Assembly: GCF_030272615.1 (NCBI RefSeq)
Contig: NC_081412.1
Coordinates: 476,601,657 to 476,665,656, forward strand
DNA: 64,000 bases
DNA from: Cryptomeria japonica
Taxonomy: Eukaryota; Streptophyta; Pinopsida; Cupressales; Cupressaceae
Direction of reading: 5' to 3'
The translations under genes were made by a program, and so were the position numbers. Below, one piece after another: positions 50,466 to 58,140 of the stretch. Below the pieces are notes generated by a model, which was not told the origin of the DNA, did not search any database, and saw only the letters and a program-made list of their open reading frames with translations. Positions within the stretch are counted from its first letter, which is position 1, and each line of letters starts with the position of its first letter.

Positions 50466-50985
50466 TCCTATCACAATGGGAGGCTTGATGACCATAAGCA
50501 AAGCATATATGCCATCTAAAATTCAACTTTTCATAATCCACTAGTTGTATCCAAGATTTATCTCCAACCTTTAAAACAAATTATTTAGGGAGATGTTTAG
50601 CGAGGTCCAGTTCCACAGAGATTTGTGCATATGTCGTGCAGGTTTTGTAGGTTGTTTTAGGGGCAAGGCACAGAAAGTTGCTGAAAAAATTGGGAAGATA
50701 AACCTGACTGTCCCCACTACTGTAACGGCAAGGTAAGCGAATCTAGATCGGATCAAAAGAATAGGATTTTCTATGAGGGTCAAAGGATGGATACCAAGAG
50801 TGCATACACACAAAATTTTCCTTAAAGCCCACATACCAACTCCCGTGATCTTTTCCTGATCTCTGAGAAAAGCAAATTCCAGAATGAAGAAACCATGAGC
50901 ACAGAAGTAAATGATGACTGGTTCATCAGAAAATTTTTGCCAACAAGATGAAATCCACACAAAAGTGTGTGTGTGTGTATATATA

Positions 50986-51026
<41 letters not shown>

Positions 51027-54000
51027 AGACATACCCATACCCATTCCTGTACCCAAGGAAAAAAAATTTGCCATATCCGCGAATCCATACATGTATTCGT
51101 ATCCGTACCCATACCCGAATCAGTAACTCAGGTCAAAAGACATGAAATAAAAGTTGTGACTCCCTCAAACATGAGATATAAAGGGGAGAAGAGAACCTCA
51201 TTTGAGGGGGATAATCTGGGAAATCAGAAGTGCAGATCTGATTGTGAAAGTTTGTGTCCCTTTAAAAGGACAGAAGTAATGAAGAGTTGCACTCTTTCAA
51301 AGGGTGTGTCTCTTGCCAAAGGGCATCCATAATGAGGAGGTGTGACCTCTCCCTCACATTGAAAGATATAAAGGAAAGGAGTCCCTTTAAAAGGACAGAA
51401 GTAATGAAGAGTTGCACTCTTTCAAAGGGTGTGTCTCTTGCCAAAGGGCATCCATAATGAGGAGGTGTGACCTCTCCCTCACATTGAAAGATATAAAGGA
51501 AAGGAGTCCCTTTAAAAGGACAGAAGTAATGAAGAGTTGCACTCTTTCAAAGGGTGTGTCTCTTGCCAAAGGGCATCCATAATGAGGAGGTGTGACCTCT
51601 CCCTCACATTGAAAGATATAAAGGAAAGGAATCAAAAGCATCCAGTGACATGACCATCAATCAGATCAGATTCGAACTGTCATGAAGTTACATGCCGTCT
51701 CTATACTCAAACAAAGACATATATAAGGCTGATGCATAGAATGATCTAAAAACAACAAGCACTATAGAAAAAGGCACATTTAATTATTGCAGAGCAGCAA
51801 TACCAATCCAGGCAGAGATCTTATCATACATCAATGCAGCATTAGCATGTTAGTAAATGGATTAAGGAAACAATACGAATTGTGTTTACATTAACAAGTA
51901 ATATTAATAATCCTTGATTAGGTGCAATAATCAGCAGCAGATTAATTAGTTAAGGCAAAAGACATGATATGAGGAGTCACCACCTTTGCAATGATAGTGA
52001 CCGTTTGGAAAGACATACCCTTCCATGCAAATTGAGAGTTTATATACAGCATAACAACCACTCAAAGGAAAGGCATCGAACAATGCCGGAAGAGGTGGAC
52101 ATAATAAAAAGATCTGGGAAGAAAAATATCGAACGAGGAAGATCAGACCTGGAATGGAATAAACACATAGGCGCTTCAGGCAGTTTGATAAACAATACAG
52201 TGGTATGAGTTCCTGTGCACATATGTTTAATTCTGTAACAATGTCATGACTATTTTTGCATGTAAATACATATATATTTCTGCATATCCATCATGCCTAT
52301 GTTCTGCATATTTATACTGAATACTGTTGAGATTCTGGAGATCCATGATAGATAATACATTATGTTCATATCTGTTATGATAGATCTGAATTATGATATA
52401 TTACTGAGGGTTTATTCTAAACATGATAGAAGTTACAGTAAGGAAAACGGTGTTGAGGTTACGTTGTAGGCATGCCACCTCATGGTTTAAGACCGGAGTC
52501 CCATGAGGCCAAGGGGGTACAAAGGTGCTGCCCTTGGGTCTATGAGGAGTAGACTTCCCGGGCACCTTACTTTAACAGATATTATACCTTCTATCATGCT
52601 GAATGAATATGTAAACCATGGGTTATTGGACAGGTATGACAAGTGGAGGAAAACGGTGATAGGACGCCTCACTAGGTAGGCCACCTCATTGATGGCATGG
52701 GCCACATGAGGTCAAGGGGGTTAAGCCGCCCTTGAGCCTAGGATAGAGGGTTTATTGGGCACCACACTTGGTCATCCTATCCTATTCCTATTCTATGACT
52801 AAGTTCTTTTAAAATGAATTCATGCTTTACTCAAATAAGTTCTTAGGATCTGTTACAATCATGTATTTTATAATTTTATAATTTCTAACTTGTCTACAGA
52901 GCTTCATTCAGAATACCAGGTATCTCTAAATCTCATTCTACTCTATTTAGGGCATAAATTAGGTATCCATTTGTTGAGGACACTACATTGTTATATGGAA
53001 TCATGAAATTGGAGTTTAATGTTAATACTTATAAGTTTAAATGTTATTGTAACTTCTTACTTTGTAAATGATTATTAATATTATTGTAGGACTTAAACGA
53101 GGATTACTTTGAGCCATGTATTACATTTGATAATTTGCATAAAGTTCAAAATAAATTACCTTCTTAGACTTAAGCCGAAATTGTTATTCTAAGACCTAGA
53201 TCAGGGAGATTCCAAGAAGGAACATTACACTAATAAACATCTAACTTTAGGCCTTCACCAATAATATTCTCAAGGACCTAGGTCAATATCACCTAGGACT
53301 GAAGGTCATAAGGATAAATATCATGATGACAGGGATTTAAGACTAAAACCAATCTAATCCTGAATGGGGAGCCTGTCAAGCTCTAGGTCTCGCATAATGG
53401 ATTTTATGAATTGCCATAATTTAATTCAAACGATGGATTTGGCTTTATTTTATTTTTACATGCCTTGTTTAATGAGCTTATTTAGCTTATATGCATGAAA
53501 TTTGGGAGATGTCTTAGACACTCTTTTATCATTTGTACCCTAAATGTCGATACGGAGTTTGACCCCATTGACGATGTAGGTGACTTGAAGCCATAACAGC
53601 ACATCAACTTTAGATCCTGAAGTTAAGCAATAATTACCCTGCCATTGTTCTCAGAATTCCCAAGTAACACAGCTGCAGCAGAAGAATTGCAATTGGATAA
53701 GTAACTAAGAATAAAATTCATGTACAATATAAATATAAGCCTTTATTGTTATCTACTCAACCAGGAAAGGTCCTTGCCAAGTTTTCTCCAAAATTCTTAT
53801 CAAATTTGCATCCTTTATATAAGGAAACATTGTGTAAGCATTTTAAACAGAAACAACCAAGAATATTTGAATAGAATAAGCCGATTTCATACACGATGCT
53901 TTAAGGATGTTGTTTTCCATTTATAAATATTAATCTTCCTTGCTAAAGGATTTTTTTATGACTATCAATAACAGAAGGTGAAAGCAACCTGCAGTTGTAA

Positions 54001-54144
54001 ATTGACTCAATCAGAAAGGAGCATGCTAAATGAGGTTCACCTGACTTGGCGACAAATATCCAGCCACATCAATAAGTGGCGTAAATTCCTTAGGAAGCAT
54101 CTCAGGTTTGTTCACTCCTTCCTTCGCAGTTGCCTTTCCAAGCC
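37677..54144 (-). CDS. host gene: thylakoid-lumen 15 kDa/TPM-domain-like protein, partial, five exons with a 15 kb intron
   Basis: Exons in transcription order are 54144-54041, 38887-38797, 38657-38589, 38285-38176 and 37769-37677 (stop TAA). All introns are GT-AG and every junction keeps the frame (phases 0, 1, 1, 0). Together they encode about 155 residues ending CSEIK. Key segments are FTPLIDVAGYLSPSQ, LEKDTGFKLRVLAQNYPETP, DFWQVDDNTIVFVADPTFGN, VDLDIPRSFWSRLAGKYGN and INSCLREPLGPNACSEIK. From memory these match a conserved plant protein annotated as thylakoid lumenal 15.0 kDa protein 2 (Arabidopsis At5g52970-like, TPM domain). The exact role is not established in my knowledge. The exon with start codon and transit peptide is missing and probably lies beyond 54144, perhaps outside the window. 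No frame-breaking change was found, so the gene looks functional. Confidence 0.85.
38176..38285 (-). CDS. host gene exon
   Basis: 110 bp, acceptor CATGCAG, donor AAAAT/GTGAGA. It encodes NILNFNVGASVDLDIPRSFW and SRLAGKYGNIFYWREN, highly conserved in plant homologues as I remember them, and ends in phase 0. Confidence 0.9.
38589..38657 (-). CDS. host gene exon
   Basis: 69 bp, acceptor ATAGCCAG, donor TTTG/GTATAA. It encodes GLAVRDFWQVDDNTIVFVAD and PTF, and ends in phase 1 so that the Gly codon is completed by the next exon. Confidence 0.9.
38797..38887 (-). CDS. host gene exon
   Basis: 91 bp, acceptor CAG before GAAAGTAGG, donor CCCCAG/GTATGTC. It encodes ESRMIEAIYNLEKDTGFKLR and VLAQNYPETP, the first strand-helix part of the TPM-like fold, and ends in phase 1. 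Confidence 0.9.
38975..40320 (+). pseudogene. Ty3/gypsy pol fragment (RT to integrase H2C2)
   Basis: Plus-strand relic inside the large intron. RT is readable at 39016-39357: [37 protein letters not shown] and YILYLDNIFIFN, where the catalytic YLDD has become YLDN. The connection region follows with breaks (FVISASGLKMD, SFHGLVNV, NFSGICAPITMTMRGDKKE), then RNase H ([27 protein letters not shown]) at about 39,650-40,030. A linker follows and the start of the integrase zinc domain (SSLKEHLIREKHNNGLASHF) near 40,190-40,260. It ends before the integrase core. It is close in sequence type to the element at 18-24 kb but older. Confidence 0.9.
40321..41339. other. intron sequence, nothing recognised
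   Basis: No gene or element identified. It lies between the Ty3/gypsy fragment and the hAT relic. Upstream parts of the hAT transposase (BED finger) were looked for and not found. Confidence 0.4.
41340..42280 (+). pseudogene. hAT transposase relic (DUF659 region)
   Basis: Plus-strand frames with stops follow the plant hAT/DUF659 transposase. They show LSGSLLDDDVRQTEVLVEEQ, a GCTI.S.EWT-like segment, FFKSIDISNGIKYANTLCNI, VGMQNVVQVMADNAIAYVST, CTTHCIDPLLEDIDKLL and YIYNHPWVLNLMR. Near 42180-42270 a segment readable as PTGFLYEKK resembles the downstream GEEKPPTGFLYEKM motif. Terminal inverted repeats were not identified. Non-functional. Confidence 0.8.
42281..43961. other. intron sequence with unclassified open stretches and an LTR-like start
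   Basis: Short open stretches at about 42337-42990 have some protein-like character (for example around 42706-42850) but no recognised family. At 43009 the sequence TGTAAAGTCCC resembles an LTR start, and a TTTATAAAGGGA TATA-like word is at about 43135. No matching end or TSD was found. Confidence 0.35.
43962..46716. mobile_element. solo LTR, 2.76 kb, with an 84 bp minisatellite
   Basis: Ends are TGTTGACGTG at 43962 and AAATGTAACA at 46716 (TGTT...AACA). Flanks are GGTCC (43957-43961) and GGTTC (46717-46721), a 5 bp TSD with one transition. The core word TTATATAG at about 44774-44785 could act as TATA box on either strand (TATATAAGC on the minus strand), so orientation is not fixed. No internal retroelement domains flank it. 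Confidence 0.65.
45503..46007. repeat. 84 bp tandem array, about six diverged copies
   Basis: Homologous anchor words (CTTGGCACC and variants) occur at 45503, 45588, 45672, 45756, 45841 and 45924, spaced 83-85 bp. Each unit contains TTAG(T/C)GC..., a (C/T)TTGGGCGC-like word, and GAGGAA(T)TTT or a variant. A less regular unit precedes at 45441. Confidence 0.85.
46722..47569. other. intron sequence, nothing recognised
   Basis: No gene or element identified between the solo LTR and the hAT-like element. Confidence 0.4.
47578..48697. mobile_element. non-autonomous hAT-like element, 1.12 kb
   Basis: Terminal inverted repeats begin CTACGTTACCC at both ends (47578 and, inverted, 48697). An exact 8 bp duplication CTTTAAAC flanks it at 47570-47577 and 48698-48705, the TSD length of hAT transposons. 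Both subterminal regions are packed with GGGACG/CGTCCCC words, like clustered transposase-binding sites. The middle is AT-rich with three GC-rich hairpins and no transposase ORF. Confidence 0.85.
48058..48147. repeat. three GC-rich hairpins GGGGC-NNC-GCCCC type
   Basis: Perfect short stem-loops GGGGGCAGCGCCCCC (48058-48072), AAGGGGCATCGCCCCTT (48084-48100) and GGGGCAGCGCCCC (48135-48147) follow each other inside the hAT-like element. Each has a 3 nt loop. Confidence 0.85.
48706..49297. other. intron sequence, nothing recognised
   Basis: No gene or element identified between the hAT-like element and the next solo LTR. Confidence 0.4.
49509..49551. repeat. 15 bp hairpin
   Basis: GGGTTCTCCATGGGT (49509-49523) pairs with ACCCATAGAGAACCC (49537-49551) with one mismatch and a 13 nt loop. 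Confidence 0.85.
50194..50378. repeat. three-armed inverted repeat
   Basis: Arms 50239-50280 and 50337-50378 are 42 bp inverted copies with about three mismatches and a 56 nt loop. A third arm at 50194-50230 is a direct copy of the right arm and is also inverted to the middle one, so two alternative hairpins are possible. Confidence 0.8.
50414..50462. repeat. (GT)n microsatellite
   Basis: About 24 GT units, preceded by a TATATG-rich stretch. Confidence 0.95.
50992..51024. repeat. second (GT)n microsatellite
   Basis: About 16 GT units, preceded by GTGTGTGTATATATATAT at 50966-50988. Confidence 0.9.
51256..51630. repeat. three near-identical 125 bp tandem repeats carrying a TATA-like word
   Basis: GTCCCTTTAAAAGGACAG begins at 51256, 51381 and 51506. 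The copies look almost identical over their 125 bp, so expansion is recent. Each includes CTTTCAAAGGG and an AGATATAAAGGAAAGGA word. A related TATA-like word, GAGATATAAAGGGGAGA, lies just upstream at about 51173. TTTAAAAGGAC is partly palindromic. Confidence 0.95.
52441..52765. repeat. imperfect direct duplication, 208 bp spacing
   Basis: AAAACGGTG at 52443 and 52651 start two related blocks. Each continues with TAGG...GCCACCTCAT, CATGAGG(C/T)CAAGGGGGT, (T/C)GCCCTTG(G/A)G and ends with GGGCACC. The GGGCACC ends are near 52560 and 52760. Confidence 0.85.
53235..54040. other. intron sequence next to the upstream exon
   Basis: No element recognised. This is ordinary AT-rich sequence between the giant solo LTR and the exon at 54041. 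Confidence 0.4.
54041..54144 (-). CDS. host gene exon (upstream-most in window)
   Basis: Acceptor TTCTGTCAG precedes the exon and donor GTGAAC follows. It encodes 34 codons plus two leading bases: LGKATAKEGVNKPEMLPKEF and then the DVAGYLSPSQ segment, the likely mature N-terminal region of the lumenal domain. It ends in phase 0, and the next exon starts with GAAAGTAGG. Confidence 0.85.
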
Positions 54145-56993
54145 CTGACAGAATTAACTAAAAAGTGTACAATCAATTAAATATGTTACAAATTTTGAAT
54201 AATGAACTTACATGTACTTTGTCAGTGCTACAAATAGAATTGACTTTCAAGTTTTAGTACAAAAATCTGAGAATTAAACTTCTAATAATGAATAGTGCTC
54301 CCTGCAATACCACAATTCACCTCTCAAGGTATTTGAATAAATTACTCTACTGAAGACTGCTAGACTATGTAATTAATTGCAGCAAGAGGAAATATTGATA
54401 AGTAGGACCTAATATATTATCAGTCCTATAGCATATCATTATTCCAACTGCAAACATGTGCATTCCATATATTTTGCAAACATCTAGCTCAGTGGTGCAA
54501 AGTCTTTGTAACTCATTACCATATCCCTTTCAGGTTTAATTTTGTGACAATTTTATGCAGACAAGATGAAGGAAAATAGAAAGATAAATAGTTGAATATG
54601 TTAAAGAAACTCATTTTACAAAAAATCAGGGAGGCTTCTAATAATTATATATAATCAACAACCAAGCATTGCAATAATCCATCCAAATCTTACTCCATAG
54701 ACAAAGACATTTTCGTCACAGGGTGTTTCTCCCCTCTTGACATTTGTATTACTAAACACTACTGATCAGTACCTTCAATGTGAACAAAAAGGTAACTTTG
54801 CAGAGAGACAATATTATAACACACGCATGTAATTTTCCTCTATTCAACAACAGCTTTCAAGCTTTCATTCAGCAAGTTTAAACAGTACTCCTAGCTACTA
54901 CAAGTGGATATCTCCAATAATTCAATTACATCGAGATACAATCGTATAAATGTGAAAATACCAAAATTCTTTATCTAAGATAATAAGAGTTGAATTTCCT
55001 TGGAATCATGGCTTATGCTAGTTCCTTTTTAATAGTTTTTACTTCTATTGCCACCACTACTCATTTCTCATTATTGGAGAACATTCAAAATAAAGAATGT
55101 CTTAGGTTAGCTTCCTATTAGTGAGCTGAAAGACTCTAGATTGATGGTTGCAAAGGCACTCAAAATGACATTATGGTGTTGGCGTCTAATTGTTATATGC
55201 TTCTATTGCTACCACTAATCTTTTCTCGTTATTGGAGGATATCCCAAATAAAGAAATGTGACCAAAAAGTAGAGGACATATGGTTTCACTTTCTTAATTT
55301 TGGATGTTCTTTAATAAAGAAAAAAGATTAGAAGTGTCAATAGGAGTAGATAACAAGTAGAAGCCAGCACCATAAAGGCACTTTGAGTGTCTTTGTAAGT
55401 GGCAATCAAGAGTTCTTCAGCTCAATTATAGGATGTTCATCCAAGACAATATGAGCAACAAGTTTGTAAAATGTGCATATAGACATTGAACATAATAACC
55501 TCAATGGGCATACTTAGAATAAGAAAGACTTATAATCCAATATGGATCTTCAACAAGAATAAAACTTTGGGAAATTATCAAACCAGGATCAATTGAATGT
55601 GCATGCTAAGATTTCATCAAACAAATGGAGTGCACAGCCAACATAACATGAGTACACGACCCTTATTTATTTACAGCTCTTGGAGACGATAGCAAGATGA
55701 TACAATTACAAGCTCCACATTTTTCCATAATACACTGTGCATGCCTCCAATATATAGAATTGAGAGTAAGATTGGATAAATTGTATGGTAGGTGGATAAG
55801 ATCAGTCATCTTAAAACATCCTAGAAACTACTAGAGATAAAGTTGTTTGGAGAAAACTCCATTAACGTACATGAGACATGTAGCTTATTTGATACCATGA
55901 AACTGTTTGTTAAATATTTTGGGAAAAAAGACCATATTGTGTGTATGCATACGTTGTGAAAGAAATTATCAAACCTACCCATTAAGGTTGCATTAATTGC
56001 CGATCTCACCTATCAAGGTGTTACTGGCATTTGGTAGCACCATCATTCAGACAAGTAGGCCAGTTCAATGCCTATTATATAAAATGAGTAAGTTGGTACA
56101 TCTAGCATAGTAGTATTCCATTTAAATGGTATTATAAATGGTATTATAAAAGTATAAATGGAATTCAATTACCCAGGTTTAAAATTAGGAAAAGCTGACA
56201 TAAACTCAGGAACTTAATGACAATGTACTAGTTATAAAAACTGAGAAAAAAACTGGTTTTGATTTTTCATGTCAAATATAGTGTATATAGATAAAAACAG
56301 ATGTTCTACAATATAAAATGCTAATTATTAAAATTTGCATAAGACGTATAAAAGTTCTATTTTACTTTCACCTAAGAAGGTTTATGTAAAAAGCATACAG
56401 CTGGCCCAAAAACAGTATGTTGTTCTACCATAAAGCATGACCTACTACTTCAAGGGCGGCCCTCTATTCTTAACCTCAACCTATGTAATGGTTAAAAATT
56501 CAACTTCTAAAAGAAATCTATTCAAAGTAAAACTTAAAGAAAATTTAAATACCCTAATTCTAATCTTATACCAAAATGTTCAAGCTACCTTTCCTCTGTA
56601 TTCATTTATCTAAAGTGTAAAAATGAGCCAAATATATGTATATATATAAAAAATCAGAAACCATTTCTTGAAAAATTCAGGATACAGAACAACAAATGCA
56701 GCGATCATGATTAGTCCAAGTTAATTGCAGGTTTTTCAAGTCTAACGCTACTATGCACTCTAGTATCCACCATTTCAGACAAGAGAAATGGAAGAGTTCA
56801 TTATGTTTTTTAGAGGTCCTTATGATCATTAAGAATCCTTCTTCCCTTTTGTACATTGCATGAAGCACTTCTGGCATAGAGTCCTACTTCAACCTCCTTT
56901 TGTGGGAGAGGGAAGAAACTGTATTTCTTGTTGTAAGTTAATCCAAAAGTGACTCCATTGAGTTAAGAATGAGCCACCCTCAAATCTTTCCAT
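54145..56993. other. probable upstream intron of the host gene
   Basis: I searched the minus strand for an exon that ends with one extra base (needed to join the exon at 54144) and encodes a transit-peptide-like sequence. None was convincing. No other gene seen. Confidence 0.4.
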
Positions 56994-57628
56994 CAGCCTG
57001 TTGTGACCATTTCATAACACCACCCCATCAAAATGGGGGCCCCCTCTATGCTTCAAGCTTTAGAATCTTATAGCGTTTCATCTCTTGCAAAAATTGAGTG
57101 ACTAGGGTTAATGTGTGGTTACCAATCCAATTAATCAAAACCTAAGGTGGTGAAAGGATGAATAGAGGGTGTCGAGTGAATTCAATTTGAACAAGATAGG
57201 CAAGGAAGTTTGAGAGGTAAGTCTCTTGGATGAAAATTCCACTAAGTATAGAAATTTTTTCTTTGCCATCCGAGAGGTCTGATTGCACTCTCATTGAGAA
57301 GCAAGTCGCATGGGCAAAAATTTGGCTAAGTATAAGAAAATTTCCTTTGCCCTTGGAGAAGTCCGAACTTTTCTTGATGGACTTCCATTGCCCTCCTAAA
57401 ACCCCGATCCATCACTTCTATTGCCCTCCCAAAAGTCTGAACCTTCCTTTGAGGGTCAAAAGGTCCGCAATTCTTCTAATTGCTCAATAATTACCAGCAC
57501 TATGGTTTGAATTTTAAGGGAAATGCTCAATGAAACAACCAAGTACGCCCTTAGTAAATAATATTAATTTTATTTAAAACCTTATCAAGTCAGCCTAGGG
57601 ATGAAAAGTCACACCTTTCATGAACGCC

Positions 57629-57635
57629 TATAAAT
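57629..57635 (+). promoter_or_regulatory. TATA box upstream of the 58-61 kb ORF
   Basis: GCCTATAAATGCC lies about 510 bp before the ATG at 58141 and 630 bp inside the LTR-like start, in the expected position for a U3 promoter. Confidence 0.5.
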
Positions 57636-57839
57636 GCCAATTCAAATTAGTCATTTGATCATCAAAAGTAAAGCGAATTATTCCTTAATAAGAAGAGCAG
57701 CGACTCTTAAAGTGCAGCAAATTTGATCATAAGTGAAGCGATTTCATTTATACACCTTCAACACTCAGCGAATGTTTAATATCAGTCATTTCCTTTGATT
57801 AGGTGTATCGATATAGGGTCAAAATCGTCATAATCAGAG

Positions 57840-58133
57840 GTATGTTTGATGTGCAGATTGGTGAAAATTGTGTGCAGACCTAATTTATGTTAAAAAAAAT
57901 TTCATCATTTTATTGAAAATAGACCTTCTCATCATCATGAATTTAGAAGGAAGTTGCAGATAGCATACTGAAGATAAAGAATTAGTGATATTTAAACATT
58001 CATTTTCAGATTTGCTTGAGTTCAGGATGGATCTTAGTCAATGTTATAGCCATGTATTATTAGTTCTATAGGCATTGAACCAGTAATTTAGGTTCTCTTC
58101 ACATCATGGTCTTAACTTAGACAACTCTTTTAG
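57840..58133 (+). other. possible leader intron
   Basis: A good donor AGAG/GTATGT at 57840 and an acceptor CTCTTTTAG at 58133 bracket about 294 bp that ends 7 bp before the ATG at 58141. Another AG at about 58120 could also serve. Predicted from sequence only. Confidence 0.35.
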
Positions 58134-58140
58134 GTGAAGA

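Larger units (their letters stand above)
49298..53229. mobile_element. giant solo LTR, 3.93 kb
   Basis: Starts TGTAATGTCCCC and ends GGAACATTACA, so the first and last 8 bp are exact inverted repeats (TGTAATGT/ACATTACA). The 5 bp flanks CTAAT (49293-49297 and 53230-53234) are identical. No gag or pol is inside and no primer-binding site follows. Inside are two GT microsatellites, a large inverted repeat, a 125 bp tandem array and a 208 bp-spaced duplication. A short non-autonomous element with these ends is an alternative. Confidence 0.8.
38888..54040 (-). other. 15,153 bp intron filled with transposable elements
   Basis: Donor CAG/GTGAAC is at 54041/54040 and acceptor ATGTATCAG/GAAAGT is at 38888/38887. 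It contains a Ty3/gypsy fragment, a hAT transposase relic, two solo LTRs (43962-46716 and 49298-53229) and a hAT-like non-autonomous element (47578-48697). The other introns of this gene are only 139, 303 and 406 bp. Confidence 0.8.

Noticed and set aside
50331-51332. Several overlapping ORFs rich in Val/Cys or Thr/His
   Set aside because: They are translations of the GT/AC microsatellites and their flanks.
51262-51641. 60- and 84-codon minus-strand ORFs with repeated MARDTPFERVQLF-like sequence
   Set aside because: They are produced by the 125 bp tandem repeat, whose length is not a multiple of three.
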